From the NCBI RefSeq assembly GCF_000612805.1, contig NZ_HG964409.1, forward strand, positions 1-64,000: DNA of 64,000 nucleotides. Reading direction: 5' to 3'. Within the stretch, counting starts at the first letter, position 1. Each line of letters begins with the position of its first letter. A program made the position numbers and the translations under genes. The notes under the pieces were generated by a model. The model was not told the DNA's origin, ran no database searches, and saw only the letters and a list, made by a program, of their open reading frames with translations. This stretch comes from Bacillus ndiopicus. Its GTDB lineage: Bacteria; Bacillota; Bacilli; Bacillales_A; Planococcaceae. This document shows positions 11,446-21,842 of this stretch, one piece after another.

Positions 11446-11784
11446 ATGAATAAACGCCAAAGAATTAAAAAAAACGAAGACTTTCAAAAGGTGTTTAAGA
11501 AAGGAAGATCCTTTGCAAATCGCCAATTTGTCGTATATTGCTTGACAAAGGAGGCGCAAGAGGAGTTTCGTATTGGCTTATCAGTAAGCAAAAAGGTAGG
11601 AAAAGCCGTAACACGTAACCAAATAAAGCGCTATATCCGTCAAACATTCCTTGAAATAAAGGGTGAAGTAAGACAGGATATGGATTATGTTATTATCGCC
11701 CGACATCAGGCGGCCACTTTAAATTTCCATGAAACGAAGAAGAGCTTGCAGCATGTATTAAAAATTGCAAAAGTAATAAAGTGA
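11446..11784 (+). CDS. rnpA: Ribonuclease P protein component
   Basis: The 112-residue basic protein helps the RNase P RNA remove 5' leaders from tRNA precursors. It has the conserved central segment [22 protein letters not shown] with the RNR-type helix, and the aromatic patch FANRQFVVY for leader binding. Length and position after rpmH are standard. The ATG follows GGTGAAGG. Confidence 0.95.
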   Translation: MNKRQRIKKNEDFQKVFKKGRSFANRQFVVYCLTKEAQEEFRIGLSVSKKVGKAVTRNQIKRYIRQTFLEIKGEVRQDMDYVIIARHQAATLNFHETKKSLQHVLKIAKVIK

Positions 11785-11878
11785 TTCTACAAAATAGTGG
11801 AGTGCAAGCGTCTTCACATGTTAGAATACTTTCAAACACAAATGAATAAATAGAGTAGTTGGTCTAGGGGGAAGAAAG

Positions 11879-12649
11879 TTGAAAAAAAGACTTTGGATAG
11901 TTCTGACATTGGTTGCTACCGTATTATTGCTATCAGGTTGTTCAGAATATAACCAACCGATCTCAGCTGAAAGCAAAGGCTTTTGGAATGAGTTCATCGT
12001 TTGGCCGTTAGTTTCAGTCATTCAATATTTTGCTGAATTGCTTGGTACGTACGGTTTAGGTATTATCGTAACAACGATTATTATTAGAACTGCTATTTTA
12101 CCACTAACAATCAAGCAAATTAAAAGCTCTAAAAAGATGCAGGAATTACAGCCGAAATTAAAAGAGCTACAACAAAAATATAGCTCTAAAGATGCGGCAA
12201 CACAGCAGCAATATCAAAAAGAAATGATGGCATTAATGCAAACATCAGGTGCGAATCCTTTAATGGGATGTTTACCTGTATTAATTCAAATGCCAATTTT
12301 AATGGGTTTCTACCATGCGATTAATCGTATGAATGCAACACCTGAAGCATTTGATTTAGGTACATTTTTAATTTTCCCGCTAGCTGAACCTAGCGTGGTA
12401 CTCGCAATTGTTGCAGGTTTATTCCAATTTGTAGTATTAATGACAGGCCCAGCAATTGATAACCCACAAATGAAAATGATGATGTACATTATGCCAGTAA
12501 TGATTATGGGCTTTGGTATGTTCTTACCAGCAGCACTATCATTATATTGGGTAATCGGGAATATTTTCTCTGTAACTCAAAACCTTGTAATTTATAAGCC
12601 TTGGAATAAAAACAAACCAGAAGCTACTACAGGAGGAGCGAAAAAGTGA
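11879..12649 (+). CDS. yidC: Membrane protein insertase YidC/SpoIIIJ
   Basis: The 256-residue lipoprotein-type insertase begins MKKRLWIVLTLVATV and has lipobox LLSGC (Cys near residue 21). Five membrane segments follow; the conserved YidC/Oxa1 regions around GLGIIVTTIIIRTAILPL and GCLPVLIQMPILMGFY are plain. It inserts and folds membrane proteins with or after Sec. In sporulating relatives the copy beside jag is SpoIIIJ, needed for forespore signalling. The start is TTG after GGGGGAAG. The stop overlaps the khpB start. Confidence 0.95.
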   Translation: MKKRLWIVLTLVATVLLLSGCSEYNQPISAESKGFWNEFIVWPLVSVIQYFAELLGTYGLGIIVTTIIIRTAILPLTIKQIKSSKKMQELQPKLKELQQKYSSKDAATQQQYQKEMMALMQTSGANPLMGCLPVLIQMPILMGFYHAINRMNATPEAFDLGTFLIFPLAEPSVVLAIVAGLFQFVVLMTGPAIDNPQMKMMMYIMPVMIMGFGMFLPAALSLYWVIGNIFSVTQNLVIYKPWNKNKPEATTGGAKK

Positions 12650-13413
12650 AGCAAATTACGCAAATAGGCGCAACGGTACAAGAAGCGATCTCATTAGCGT
12701 TACAACAGCTTGGCAAAACCCGCGAACAAGTAGATGTTGAAGTTTTACAAGAAGGTAAAAAAGGATTTTTAGGTTTTGGTGCACGCCTTGCTGAGGTGCG
12801 TGTAACAATTAAAGAAGAAGTTAATCATGTAGCTGTAGAAGAAGTACAAGTTCAAGAACCACTAGTGGAAGCCCCAGTAGTGGAAGTTTTCGGGGAACAA
12901 GTTCAGACTGATGACGTGAATGAAGAGCTGATTCAACCAGCAGAAGAGGAACAAAATATAGATCCTATACAAGAAGCGAAAGCTTATATTGAAAGTGTCG
13001 CTCAAAGTATGGGAATTAACGATTTACACATAGAGCACGAAACAGAAGGCAAGTATACGACTTTTAACTTAGAAAGTGAGAAGGCTGCACTTTTAATTGG
13101 TAAACGTGGACAAACATTAAATGCTTTACAGCAATTAACGCAGCTTGTGTTAAACAAAAGTGCAAAAACTTTTATGCTTGTAAAGTTAGATGTAGAGGAT
13201 TATCGTGAACGCCGTCGTACCGCATTAGAGCAACTAGCAGAGCGCATGGCGGACAAAGCTGTTCGCACTGGTAAACAAGTAGTATTAGAGCCAATGCCAT
13301 CCTATGAGCGAAAAATAATCCATCACGCTTTAACAAATCGACTGGATATTGAAACATATTCAGAGGGTGTAGAACCAAATCGCTATTTGGTTATTGTGTC
13401 AACAAATAATTAA
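12646..13413 (+). CDS. khpB: RNA-binding protein KhpB (Jag/EloR)
   Basis: 255 residues with three parts: a Jag_N domain (about 1-50, EVLQEGKKGFLGFGAR), an acidic linker (about 60-110, rich in Glu, Val and Gln), and KH plus R3H domains (about 110-255, with GKRGQTLNALQQL and RRRTALEQLAERMA). KhpB pairs with KhpA and controls cell elongation and division through RNA binding. The start is GTG overlapping the yidC stop (GTGA) after AGGAGG, so it is coupled to yidC. A strong terminator follows. Confidence 0.94.
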   Translation: MKQITQIGATVQEAISLALQQLGKTREQVDVEVLQEGKKGFLGFGARLAEVRVTIKEEVNHVAVEEVQVQEPLVEAPVVEVFGEQVQTDDVNEELIQPAEEEQNIDPIQEAKAYIESVAQSMGINDLHIEHETEGKYTTFNLESEKAALLIGKRGQTLNALQQLTQLVLNKSAKTFMLVKLDVEDYRERRRTALEQLAERMADKAVRTGKQVVLEPMPSYERKIIHHALTNRLDIETYSEGVEPNRYLVIVSTNN

Positions 13414-13439
13414 TCAATAATGCATACAGATAAATAATG

Positions 13440-13484
13440 GCTGTCCGAAAAGTAGGCTAACGAACCACTTTTCGGACAGCTTTT
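13440..13484 (+). terminator. Terminator of the rpmH-jag cluster
   Basis: GCTGTCCGAAAAGT (13440-13453) pairs perfectly with ACTTTTCGGACAGC (13467-13480), followed by TTTT. Between it and the mnmE start (13485-13736) the only other distinct element is the DnaA-box palindrome. Confidence 0.85.
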
Positions 13485-13667
13485 GCTATTCTTATTTACA
13501 ATGTAGTGTGGTAAAAATAACATGTTGTTTCATTTTTTATAGAAAAATCTACACAAATGATTGCACGCATCACTTTGTCAACCACAAACATATTACAATT
13601 CCTTCTCACTTTAGATTTTGCTGAAAATATGTTAATCTAAGTTGTTAGGAAATATCGTTCGGTTACG

Positions 13668-13685
13668 TTATCCACATGTGGATAA
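13668..13685. promoter_or_regulatory. Palindrome of two DnaA boxes upstream of mnmE
   Basis: TTATCCACATGTGGATAA is two perfect DnaA boxes in inverted, abutting arrangement, 51 bases before the mnmE start codon. From memory, the region upstream of trmE/mnmE is one of the stable DnaA-binding loci of B. subtilis. It probably lets DnaA influence mnmE-mnmG transcription or titrates DnaA near the origin. Confidence 0.75.
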
Positions 13686-13736
13686 TCTTGTTTTTATAAA
13701 AAAGTTATTAACACAATGAGGTCAGGAGGCTTTGTG

Positions 13737-15122
13737 ATGGATTTTGATACAATTGCTGCGATATCCACACCCATGGGAGAAGGTGCTATTGCAATCGTTC
13801 GACTGAGTGGAGATGAAGCAATAGCGATAGCAGATAAAATATTCCAAGCGCCAAATAGAAAAAATTTAGCTGTTCAAGCTACACATACGATTCACTATGG
13901 GCATTTAATCGATCCTAAGACAGAGGAAGTAGTAGAAGAAGTAATGCTATCGTTAATGCGGGGGCCGAAAACATTTACACGTGAAGATGTTGTAGAAATT
14001 AACTGTCATGGTGGAATTGTTTCTGTTAATCGTGTGTTACAGCTTGTCTTGCGTTATGGAGCTAGATTAGCAGAACCAGGGGAGTTTACGAAGCGGGCCT
14101 TTTTAAATGGACGAATTGACTTATCCCAAGCAGAGGCTGTAATGGATTTAATTCGTGCCAAAACAGATCGTGCGATGAATGTAGCATTAACACAAATGGA
14201 TGGTAAGCTATCGCGTTTAATTGGAGAACTAAGACAAGCACTACTCGAAACGTTAGCGCAAGTAGAAGTGAATATCGATTATCCAGAATATGATGATGTA
14301 GAAGAAATGACAGTGCCTGTATTGCTAGAAAAATGCAGCTGGGTACGTGACGAAATAGATAAATTACTAACGACGTCTTCACAAGGGAAAATTTTACGTG
14401 AAGGATTATCTACTGTTATTTTAGGAAGACCAAATGTAGGGAAGTCTTCTTTGCTAAATAGTTTAGTGCATGAAAATAAGGCGATTGTAACAAATATTGC
14501 AGGTACAACGCGTGATATTATAGAGGAGTATGTCAATGTGCGCGGCGTGCCATTGCGTTTAGTTGATACAGCAGGTATCCGCGAAACTGAAGATATCGTT
14601 GAGCGCATAGGGGTAGAAAGATCAAGAGAGGCTTTAAAAGGAGCAGATTTAATTTTACTCGTATTAAATGGCGCGGAAAGCTTATCAGCTGAGGATGAGC
14701 GTTTATTTGAAACGATTGAACAGATGGACTATATCGTTGTTGTGAATAAAACTGATTTACAGCAGCAAATTGACTTGCAACGTGTCAAAAAATTAGCTGG
14801 TGGGCGTCGCATCGTTACAACTTCGTTATTAAAAGAAGAGGGAGTAGTGGAGCTAGAAGAAGCGATTGCTGCATTATTCTTTGAAGGGCAAGTTGAAGGT
14901 GGGGATATGACGTATGTTTCAAATGCACGTCATATTGCATTACTACATCAAGCAAGGCAAACCATTGAAGACGCATTGAACGCAGCTAACGCAGGTGTGC
15001 CTGTCGATATGGTACAAATAGATGTAACACGTACATGGGAAATTCTTGGTGAAATTGTCGGTGATACAGTGCAAGAAAGCTTAATCAATCAATTATTCTC
15101 ACAGTTTTGTTTAGGAAAATAA
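13737..15122 (+). CDS. mnmE: tRNA modification GTPase MnmE
   Basis: With MnmG it installs the carboxymethylaminomethyl (or related) group on U34 of tRNAs that read split codon boxes. The N-terminal folate-binding domain ([16 protein letters not shown]) is followed by helices and a G domain with [19 protein letters not shown] and NKTD; the C-terminal FCLGK supplies the essential cysteine. ATG 13737 is chosen because AGGAGG lies 7 bases before it, giving 461 residues; an upstream ATG would add 7. mnmG begins 21 bases downstream. Confidence 0.97.
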   Translation: MDFDTIAAISTPMGEGAIAIVRLSGDEAIAIADKIFQAPNRKNLAVQATHTIHYGHLIDPKTEEVVEEVMLSLMRGPKTFTREDVVEINCHGGIVSVNRVLQLVLRYGARLAEPGEFTKRAFLNGRIDLSQAEAVMDLIRAKTDRAMNVALTQMDGKLSRLIGELRQALLETLAQVEVNIDYPEYDDVEEMTVPVLLEKCSWVRDEIDKLLTTSSQGKILREGLSTVILGRPNVGKSSLLNSLVHENKAIVTNIAGTTRDIIEEYVNVRGVPLRLVDTAGIRETEDIVERIGVERSREALKGADLILLVLNGAESLSAEDERLFETIEQMDYIVVVNKTDLQQQIDLQRVKKLAGGRRIVTTSLLKEEGVVELEEAIAALFFEGQVEGGDMTYVSNARHIALLHQARQTIEDALNAANAGVPVDMVQIDVTRTWEILGEIVGDTVQESLINQLFSQFCLGK

Positions 15123-15143
15123 AAAATGAAAGGAAGTTACAGC

Positions 15144-17039
15144 ATGCCTACACAATATGAAGCAGGTACATTTGACGTCATTGTTATCGGTGCCGGACAC
15201 GCAGGTGCTGAAGCGGCTTATGCAGCAGCGAAATTAGGCGCCAAAACGTTAATGCTAACGATTAATCTTGATATGATTGCCTTTATGCCATGTAATCCAT
15301 CAATTGGTGGTCCAGCAAAAGGAATTGTAGTACGAGAAATCGACGCATTAGGCGGTTTAATGGGGAAAGTAATAGATAAAACGCATATTCAAATGCGAAT
15401 GTTAAATACAGGTAAAGGTCCTGCTGTTCGTGCATTGCGTGCACAAGCAGACAAAGTGCTTTACCAGCAAGAAATGAAACGCTTATTAGAAGAACAAGAA
15501 AATCTTCAAATTCACCAAGCAATGGTTGAGGAATTAATTGTAGAAGATGGTGAAGTGAAAGGTGTTATTACTCAAATCGGCGGTATTTATCGTGCGAAAT
15601 CAGTAATTATTACAACAGGTACATTCCTGCGCGGAGAAATTATTCTTGGCGATTTAAAATATTCAAGTGGTCCAAATAATCAGCAACCATCTATTAAGCT
15701 TGCTGATAATTTGAAGGAGCTTGGTTTTGACATTATTCGCTTTAAAACAGGTACACCACCACGTGTAAACAATCGAACAATTGATTATTCGAAAACGGAA
15801 ATTCAACCAGGTGATGATGTACCGCGTGCGTTTAGTTTTGAAACGACTGAATTTATTATGGATCAGCTACCATGCTGGTTGACATACACAAGCACAACAA
15901 CACATCAAATCATCGAAGAAAATTTACATTTATCTCCGATGTACTCTGGTATGATTAAAGGAACTGGACCGCGTTATTGCCCATCGATTGAGGACAAGGT
16001 CGTACGCTTTAATGACAAGCCGCGTCATCAAATTTTCTTAGAGCCAGAAGGACGCAATACACGTGAAGTTTATGTTCAAGGTTTATCAACGAGTTTACCG
16101 GAACATGTGCAAAAAAAATTAATTGCATCTGTACCAGGATTAGAAAATGCAGAAATGATGCGTGCAGGCTATGCAATTGAGTACGACGCAGTTATACCAA
16201 CGCAATTATGGCCAACATTAGAAACAAAGCGTATTAAAAATTTATATACAGCAGGCCAAATTAACGGTACTTCAGGTTACGAGGAAGCAGCTGCACAAGG
16301 TCTAATGGCAGGTATTAATGCTGCTTCTAAAATTCTCGGCAAAGAAGAAACTATTTTAAGCCGTTCAGACGCATATATCGGCGTGTTAATTGATGATTTA
16401 GTAACGAAAGGGACAAATGAGCCTTATCGTTTATTAACATCACGTGCTGAATATCGCTTATTATTACGTCACGATAATGCAGATATGCGTTTAATTGATA
16501 TCGGTTATAACATAGGTATGGTTTCTGAGGAACGATACGCTAAATTTACGGCGAAGCGTGAGCAAATTGAACAAGAAATTGCTCGCTTACGTGAAGTAAT
16601 TGTTAAGCCGAATGCTGACACACAGGCAGCTATTCGCTCAGTAGGTGGAACGGAATTAAAGGATGGTATTCGAGGCGCAGATCTATTAAAACGTCCTGAA
16701 ATGCATTATGATCTAGTAGCATCTTTAACCCCTTCAGATAAAGAGTTCTCTGAGGAAGTAAAAGAGCAAATTGAAATTCAATTGAAATATGAAGGCTATA
16801 TTCAAAAGGCGTTACAACAAGTTGAACGTTTACGCAAAATGGAAGATAAAAAAATTCCAGAAAACATCGATTATGATGCGATTTCAGGATTAGCAACAGA
16901 GGCCCGTCAAAAATTGAAATCTGTTCATCCGTTATCAATTGCACAGGCATCTCGTATTTCAGGTGTAAACCCAGCTGATATTTCAATTTTACTTGTTTAT
17001 ATTGAACAAGGAAAAATTGCCCGCGTGGCCAATGATTAA
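15144..17039 (+). CDS. mnmG: tRNA uridine-5-carboxymethylaminomethyl modification enzyme MnmG
   Basis: This FAD enzyme partners MnmE in wobble-uridine modification. The dinucleotide-binding motif [12 protein letters not shown] is near the N-terminus, and [12 protein letters not shown] and [13 protein letters not shown] are family signatures. Start 15144 follows AGGAAG by 7 bases and gives 631 residues, near the usual 628; an ATG 18 bases upstream is less likely. It forms an operon with mnmE. Confidence 0.97.
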   Translation: MPTQYEAGTFDVIVIGAGHAGAEAAYAAAKLGAKTLMLTINLDMIAFMPCNPSIGGPAKGIVVREIDALGGLMGKVIDKTHIQMRMLNTGKGPAVRALRAQADKVLYQQEMKRLLEEQENLQIHQAMVEELIVEDGEVKGVITQIGGIYRAKSVIITTGTFLRGEIILGDLKYSSGPNNQQPSIKLADNLKELGFDIIRFKTGTPPRVNNRTIDYSKTEIQPGDDVPRAFSFETTEFIMDQLPCWLTYTSTTTHQIIEENLHLSPMYSGMIKGTGPRYCPSIEDKVVRFNDKPRHQIFLEPEGRNTREVYVQGLSTSLPEHVQKKLIASVPGLENAEMMRAGYAIEYDAVIPTQLWPTLETKRIKNLYTAGQINGTSGYEEAAAQGLMAGINAASKILGKEETILSRSDAYIGVLIDDLVTKGTNEPYRLLTSRAEYRLLLRHDNADMRLIDIGYNIGMVSEERYAKFTAKREQIEQEIARLREVIVKPNADTQAAIRSVGGTELKDGIRGADLLKRPEMHYDLVASLTPSDKEFSEEVKEQIEIQLKYEGYIQKALQQVERLRKMEDKKIPENIDYDAISGLATEARQKLKSVHPLSIAQASRISGVNPADISILLVYIEQGKIARVAND

Positions 17040-17138
17040 GTCTGAATTAGATAGTTGAATCTAGCAAATGCTACAAATTTTGAAATGGTTTTTTCGAATT
17101 AGAAAAAACTTGGCGCATCAAGGCGTCACTGATAACAT

Positions 17139-17165
17139 AAGAGCGCTCCATTTGCGAGCGCTCTT
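17139..17165 (+). terminator. Hairpin between mnmG and rsmG
   Basis: AAGAGCGCTC (17139-17148) pairs with GAGCGCTCTT (17156-17165) around a 7-base loop. The following T-run is only TTT (17164-17166), so termination is probably partial. rsmG's ribosome site begins 6 bases later. Confidence 0.6.
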
Positions 17166-17184
17166 TAACTAAAGGAGAATTGTA

Positions 17185-17901
17185 GTGAACGAGCAACAAT
17201 TTATTGAAGCATTGAAGGCAAAGGGCATTGAGCTGACAGATGCGCAGATTGCCCAATTTAAAAAATATTTTGAGCTACTCGTAGAGTGGAATGAAAAAAT
17301 GAATTTAACGGCAATCACTGATTTAGAAGGTGTTTATTTAAAGCATTTTTATGATTCCATTAGTGCCAGCTTTTATTTCGATTTTACAAAGGTGACATCT
17401 GTTTGTGATGTAGGCGCAGGGGCTGGTTTCCCAAGCCTGCCAATTAAAATTTGTTTCCCTCATTTAGAAATCACAATCGTTGATTCATTAAATAAACGAA
17501 TTACGTTTTTAAACCATTTAAGTGAAGAGTTAGGCTTGAAAAATGTTGAATTTGTTCATGCCCGTGCAGAGGAATTTGGTCAAAATGCTAAATATCGCGA
17601 AAAATTTGATGTAGTAACAGCTCGTGCAGTAGCTAGACTTTCAGTTTTATCAGAGCTATGTGTTCCACTTGTTAAAGAAGGGGGCCAATTTGTCGCACTG
17701 AAAGCAGCAGCAGGTAAGCAGGAATTAGCAGAAGCCAAAAAAGCTATCACAACGTTTGGTGCAGAGCTTAAAAAGGAATTTTTATTTGAGTTGCCAGTAG
17801 AAGAAAGTGAGCGCACTTTATATGTTTTTAATAAAGTAAAGTCGACGCCGAAAAAATATCCTCGTAAGCCAGGTGTTCCAAACAAAACGCCAATTCAATA
17901 A
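17185..17901 (+). CDS. rsmG: 16S rRNA (guanine-N7)-methyltransferase RsmG
   Basis: RsmG methylates G527 (E. coli numbering) of 16S rRNA using S-adenosylmethionine. The 238-residue length is normal. The SAM-binding motif [17 protein letters not shown] lies near residues 73-89, and the second-half motif is VTARAVARL. The GTG start follows AAAGGAG. The position after mnmG is conserved. The lysine-rich tail ([12 protein letters not shown]) is typical of the family. Confidence 0.96.
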   Translation: MNEQQFIEALKAKGIELTDAQIAQFKKYFELLVEWNEKMNLTAITDLEGVYLKHFYDSISASFYFDFTKVTSVCDVGAGAGFPSLPIKICFPHLEITIVDSLNKRITFLNHLSEELGLKNVEFVHARAEEFGQNAKYREKFDVVTARAVARLSVLSELCVPLVKEGGQFVALKAAAGKQELAEAKKAITTFGAELKKEFLFELPVEESERTLYVFNKVKSTPKKYPRKPGVPNKTPIQ

Positions 17902-18241
17902 CCAATTATGCCTCGGCTAACTATAGTTTAGATTTTTCTCAAGTTTACTAGTGGAAGTTAACTTAAAATCGTCACTATAGTCTCTTTTCAAAATCTATGT
18001 CATTCTCTAGAGACTTTGAGCTAATAGGATGTAGTGTTCCACTGATTTAAGATAAATCTCGTAAGTAATTTGTATGTTTGATAGATATTTTATCGTTTTC
18101 AAGCATACATAATGATAGTAGGCATTAATTAATGATAGAATACGTAGATGCGAAGTTGATTCCAAACTATGTACATTTCAACTTGAATAATCAATAATAT
18201 TGATAGTGAGTAAGAAGTTTCTTAAAGGTGGTGCCACTCGG
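17902..18241. other. Gap before noc without a recognised gene
   Basis: 340 AT-rich bases with no credible reading frame. A segment near 17990-18013 (AAAATCTATGTCATT) resembles one at about 19345-19370 (AAAATCTATGACATT) on the other side of noc, a possible degenerate repeat. The noc ribosome site AAAGGTGG is at 18224-18231. I cannot assign a promoter with confidence. Confidence 0.5.
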
Positions 18242-19123
18242 ATGAAAAGTCCTTTTTCACGTTTTTTCGGAGGCGGAAAAGAGTCTGAAGTAAAAAGTGA
18301 AGTAGCAGCTATAGAAGAAAAAAAGGCTACAGAAGAAGTAGTGAAAATCCCTATTGAAAAGATTATACCGAATCGTTTTCAACCTCGTACTGTATTTGAC
18401 GATGAAAAAATCGAAGAATTGTCAAGAACCATTCATATACATGGTGTTATTCAACCAATTGTAGTACGTAGACGAAATGGCGAGGATGGCTATGAAATCA
18501 TTGCAGGTGAGCGACGTTATCGTGCAATGAAAAAATTACAATGGATTGAAGTACCTGCTATTGTACGACAGCTAAACGATAAAGAAACAGCTTCAATAGC
18601 ATTAATTGAAAACCTACAACGCGAAGAGTTAACAGCAGTTGAAGAAGCATTAGCATATCAGCAATTACTTGAATTGCATTCATTAACCCAGGAGGCGCTT
18701 GCACAGCGTCTAGGAAAAAGCCAATCAACCGTAGCAAATAAGCTACGTTTATTAAAGCTTCCTCAATTTGTACAAGAGGCGATTTTAAAACGTGAAATTA
18801 CAGAACGACATGCACGTGCCCTAATTGCAATTAAGGATGAGCAATTACAATTACAGCTAATTACAGCTACGAAAGAATATGAATGGAACGTACGTCAGCT
18901 TGAAGAGCAAATTCAACAATTGCTATCTCCATCTACTGAGGAAGAGCCTGTAAAAAAAGAAAAGCCGAAGCGTAAAGCAATTAGTAAGGATGTACGCATC
19001 GCTTTAAATACAATTAAACAATCTTTAACAATGGTTACGAAAAGCGGTATCCAACTGAAAACAGAAGAAGAAGATACTGAGGAGTACTATCAAATCACTG
19101 TTAAAATTCCGAAGAAAAAATAA
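18242..19123 (+). CDS. noc: Nucleoid occlusion protein Noc
   Basis: A ParB-family CTPase that binds dispersed sites and the membrane to keep FtsZ off the chromosome. The 293-residue protein starts at ATG 18242 after AAAGGTGG. The N-terminal [12 protein letters not shown] is the amphipathic membrane-targeting segment characteristic of Noc. The ParB/CTPase core has NRFQPRT and AGERRYRA, and a helix-turn-helix follows ([20 protein letters not shown]). Its position between rsmG and parAB distinguishes it from Spo0J. No copy of the Noc-binding palindrome (ATTTCCCGGGAAAT) was spotted. Confidence 0.93.
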   Translation: MKSPFSRFFGGGKESEVKSEVAAIEEKKATEEVVKIPIEKIIPNRFQPRTVFDDEKIEELSRTIHIHGVIQPIVVRRRNGEDGYEIIAGERRYRAMKKLQWIEVPAIVRQLNDKETASIALIENLQREELTAVEEALAYQQLLELHSLTQEALAQRLGKSQSTVANKLRLLKLPQFVQEAILKREITERHARALIAIKDEQLQLQLITATKEYEWNVRQLEEQIQQLLSPSTEEEPVKKEKPKRKAISKDVRIALNTIKQSLTMVTKSGIQLKTEEEDTEEYYQITVKIPKKK

Positions 19124-19148
19124 TTTATCAATTATACCTTTGCTAACT

Positions 19149-19205
19149 TTATCCGCATTAACGGACAGTAGTTTTTCTGCGACGAGTAACTGCAGGAGTA
19201 CAGAC
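19149..19205 (+). repeat. Dispersed hairpin repeat, copy A
   Basis: It contains GCATTAACGGACAGTAG and CGACGAGTAACTGCAGGAGT. On the opposite strand at 26161-26236 the same order is found with few changes. A small stem CTGC...GCAG encloses GACGAGTAACT. The surrounding 19124-19521 gap otherwise holds only a terminator and unexplained AT-rich DNA. Confidence 0.7.
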
Positions 19206-19383
19206 GCCGACATTAAGATTTGAGAAAAAAAGGAATGGATGGCGACAACTTTCCGTAAAGCCCGATTGGTGAAAGCTAACAATCAGTAGGGATGAGAAAA
19301 AGCCCAACTAATTGAAGTTTCACTTTCTGTCTAGTGAGTTTTAGAAAATCTATGACATTTGCCAGAGGTTAAATCAAAATGTG

Positions 19384-19416
19384 AACTCTCACCAACTTTA
19401 GGTGGGAGTTTTTTTG
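19384..19416 (+). terminator. Terminator before parA
   Basis: AACTCTCACC (19384-19393) pairs with GGTGGGAGTT (19401-19410; one G-T pair), followed by a T-run to 19416. It separates noc from the parAB operon. Confidence 0.8.
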
Positions 19417-19521
19417 TTAGAATAGTAGGATAACTTTAGGAACTACGCGTAAATTTTGATAGAATACCTTTAAAGAGTATTTACGATATTTAATATTGAT
19501 TTGTAGGAAGTAGGTGGGATT

Positions 19522-20283
19522 ATGGGAAAAGTTATTGCAATTGCTAACCAAAAAGGTGGTGTCGGCAAAACAACAACATCTGTAAACTTAAGTGCCTGTT
19601 TAGCTTATTTAGGAAAAAGGGTACTGTTAATTGATATCGATCCACAAGGCAATGCAACAAGTGGCACAGGTATAAATAAAGCAGATGTACATGGTTGTAT
19701 TTACGACGTCATTATTGATGATGAAGATATTACGACTAAAATTTTACCAGCGCAAGTAGAAAACTTATTTGTTGTACCTGCAACAATTTCATTAGCTGGT
19801 GCAGAAATTGAGCTTGTATCAGCTATTTCACGTGAAGGAAAATTAAAGAATGCGCTACAGCCAATACGGCAAGATTATGATTACATAATTATCGATTGTC
19901 CACCATCACTCGGTTTATTGACAATTAATGCATTAACAGCGTCTGATTCAATTATTATTCCTGTACAATGTGAATATTACGCATTAGAAGGTTTAAGTCA
20001 ACTGCTATCGACAGTTCGTCTTGTGCAAAAGCATTTAAACCAACAACTAATGATAGAAGGCGTCCTTTTGACAATGCTTGATGCACGGACAAATTTAGGG
20101 CTGCAAGTAATAGAAGAAGTAAAAAAATATTTTCAGGATAAAGTATATAAAACAATTATTCCACGTAACATTCGTTTAGGAGAAGCACCGAGCCATGGAA
20201 AGCCTATTATTTTATATGATGCAAAATCAAGAGGTGCAGAAATGTATGTAGAGCTAGCAAGGGAAGTGATTAAAAATGGTTAA
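19522..20283 (+). CDS. parA: Chromosome-partitioning ATPase ParA (Soj)
   Basis: At 253 residues it equals B. subtilis Soj. The deviant Walker A is KGGVGKTT near residues 11-18; Walker B follows DYIIIDCPPSLG. It is a DNA-binding dimeric ATPase that works with ParB in origin segregation and also regulates DnaA. The ATG follows GTAGGTGGG. It overlaps parB by 8 bases, so the pair is coupled. Confidence 0.97.
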   Translation: MGKVIAIANQKGGVGKTTTSVNLSACLAYLGKRVLLIDIDPQGNATSGTGINKADVHGCIYDVIIDDEDITTKILPAQVENLFVVPATISLAGAEIELVSAISREGKLKNALQPIRQDYDYIIIDCPPSLGLLTINALTASDSIIIPVQCEYYALEGLSQLLSTVRLVQKHLNQQLMIEGVLLTMLDARTNLGLQVIEEVKKYFQDKVYKTIIPRNIRLGEAPSHGKPIILYDAKSRGAEMYVELAREVIKNG

Positions 20284-21124
20284 AGGTTTAGGTAAAGGTA
20301 TTGGAGCACTTTTTCCAGAGGAGGCAGTACAGCAAGAAGGGAATGTGCAACAAATTGCTATTGATAAGCTTGTAGCAAACCCATTCCAGCCTCGAAAGCT
20401 TTTTCAAGATGAGGCCTTAGAAGAACTTGCACAATCAATTAAAGAACATGGGATTATCCAGCCTATTATTGCACGAAAAAAGGGGCGGAAATTTGAAATT
20501 ATTGCAGGCGAACGTCGCTACCGTGCCGCGAAACTAGCTGGTTTAGCTGAAATTCCTGTAATCGTAAAAGAAATGACTGAGCAACAAATGATGGAAGTAG
20601 CTATATTAGAAAACCTACAGCGTGAAGATTTAACACCAATCGAAGAAGCTGAAGCGTATAGTAGCTTAATTGAGCAATTGAATTTCACGCAGGAAGACTT
20701 AGCGAATCGTCTTGGGAAAAGTAGACCACATATTGCAAATCATATTCGTTTATTACAACTACCAGAAGAAATTCGAGCATTAGTAAATGACGGCTCATTA
20801 ACGATGGGGCATGGCCGTACATTACTTGGTTTAAAAAATAAAAGGCAGATTGTTGAAGTTGCAAAAAAGGTTATTGCGCAACAATTAAATGTGCGACAAC
20901 TAGAAGCCCTTGTTCAATCATTAAATGAAAATGTTTCACGTGAAACAAAAACACCAGCACGTGATATTTTTGTACAGGCTACAGAAGCACAACTTCGAGA
21001 CTATTTCGGAACAGGCGTACAAATCAAAAAACAGAAAGACAAAGGAAAAATAGAAATTGAATTTTACTCTGATGAGGATTTAGAGCGTATTTTAGAAATT
21101 TTACGTTTAGAGCGCACTGAATAG
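20276..21124 (+). CDS. parB: Chromosome-partitioning protein ParB (Spo0J)
   Basis: ParB loads at parS as a CTP-dependent sliding clamp and recruits SMC and ParA. The 282 residues match Spo0J. The N-terminal MVKGLGKGIGALF is the ParA-interacting tail, followed by [20 protein letters not shown] and the helix-turn-helix FTQEDLANRLGKSRPHIANH. The gene itself contains a perfect parS site (20932-20947), encoding VSRET, as in B. subtilis. Confidence 0.97.
   Translation: MVKGLGKGIGALFPEEAVQQEGNVQQIAIDKLVANPFQPRKLFQDEALEELAQSIKEHGIIQPIIARKKGRKFEIIAGERRYRAAKLAGLAEIPVIVKEMTEQQMMEVAILENLQREDLTPIEEAEAYSSLIEQLNFTQEDLANRLGKSRPHIANHIRLLQLPEEIRALVNDGSLTMGHGRTLLGLKNKRQIVEVAKKVIAQQLNVRQLEALVQSLNENVSRETKTPARDIFVQATEAQLRDYFGTGVQIKKQKDKGKIEIEFYSDEDLERILEILRLERTE
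20932..20947. other. parS centromere site inside parB
   Basis: TGTTTCACGTGAAACA is a perfect 16-bp palindrome that matches the ParB/Spo0J binding consensus exactly. It lies within the parB coding sequence, as in B. subtilis. Confidence 0.95.
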
Positions 21125-21137
21125 AGAGAAGGTAAAG

Positions 21138-21842
21138 ATGATTTTATTAGGTTCATTAATAAATGCTGTGCTAATTATAGCTGGGGCATTTATTGGCAGA
21201 CTGTTTCGTAATATTCCAGAAAAAATGAAGGAAACAGTTATGTCTATTATCGGTTTAGCAGTTGCAGTTCTAGGTATTCAAATGGGCTTTGCGAGTGGCA
21301 ATTTTGTCATTGTTATTATTAGTCTTGTTGTTGGTACGATGATCGGTGAATGGATTGATTTAGACAAATGGTTTAACAAATTTGGTAAATGGGTTGAGTC
21401 GTTATTTGGGAAAAATAGTAGTGGGTCTATTGCTGAAGGCTTTGTGACAGCGACGCTCATTTTTGTCATTGGCTCTATGGCAATACTAGGTGCGCTTGAT
21501 AGTGGTTTACGTAATGATCATGATATTTTAATTACTAAAGGTATAATTGATGGTTTTACATCAATTATTTTAGCCTCTACTTTAGGGATTGGTGTTTTAT
21601 TATCTGCTATACCCGTCTTTATTTATCAAGGAATTATAGCTATTTTTTCTGGTGCGATTAGCCAGTATATCCCACAGGAAGCACTTGATTTATTTATTCA
21701 AGAAATGACGGCAACTGGCGGTATTATGATTTTAGCAATTGGTTTAAATATTACAGGTTTAACGAAAATTCGAGTAGCCAATTTGCTGCCAAGTATTTTG
21801 TGTGTGGCTATTATTGTAGCTGGTATGTTTATTTTTCAATAA
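21138..21842 (+). CDS. DUF554 family membrane protein
   Basis: 234 residues with about seven hydrophobic segments and many glycines (GSLINAVLIIAGAFIGRLF; FVTATLIFVIGSMAILGALDSGL). This matches the YqgA/DUF554 family of putative transporters, whose substrate is unknown. It follows parB by 13 bases and may be read from the same transcript. Its 3' end overlaps the convergent yyaC gene by 84 bases. Confidence 0.88.
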   Translation: MILLGSLINAVLIIAGAFIGRLFRNIPEKMKETVMSIIGLAVAVLGIQMGFASGNFVIVIISLVVGTMIGEWIDLDKWFNKFGKWVESLFGKNSSGSIAEGFVTATLIFVIGSMAILGALDSGLRNDHDILITKGIIDGFTSIILASTLGIGVLLSAIPVFIYQGIIAIFSGAISQYIPQEALDLFIQEMTATGGIMILAIGLNITGLTKIRVANLLPSILCVAIIVAGMFIFQ

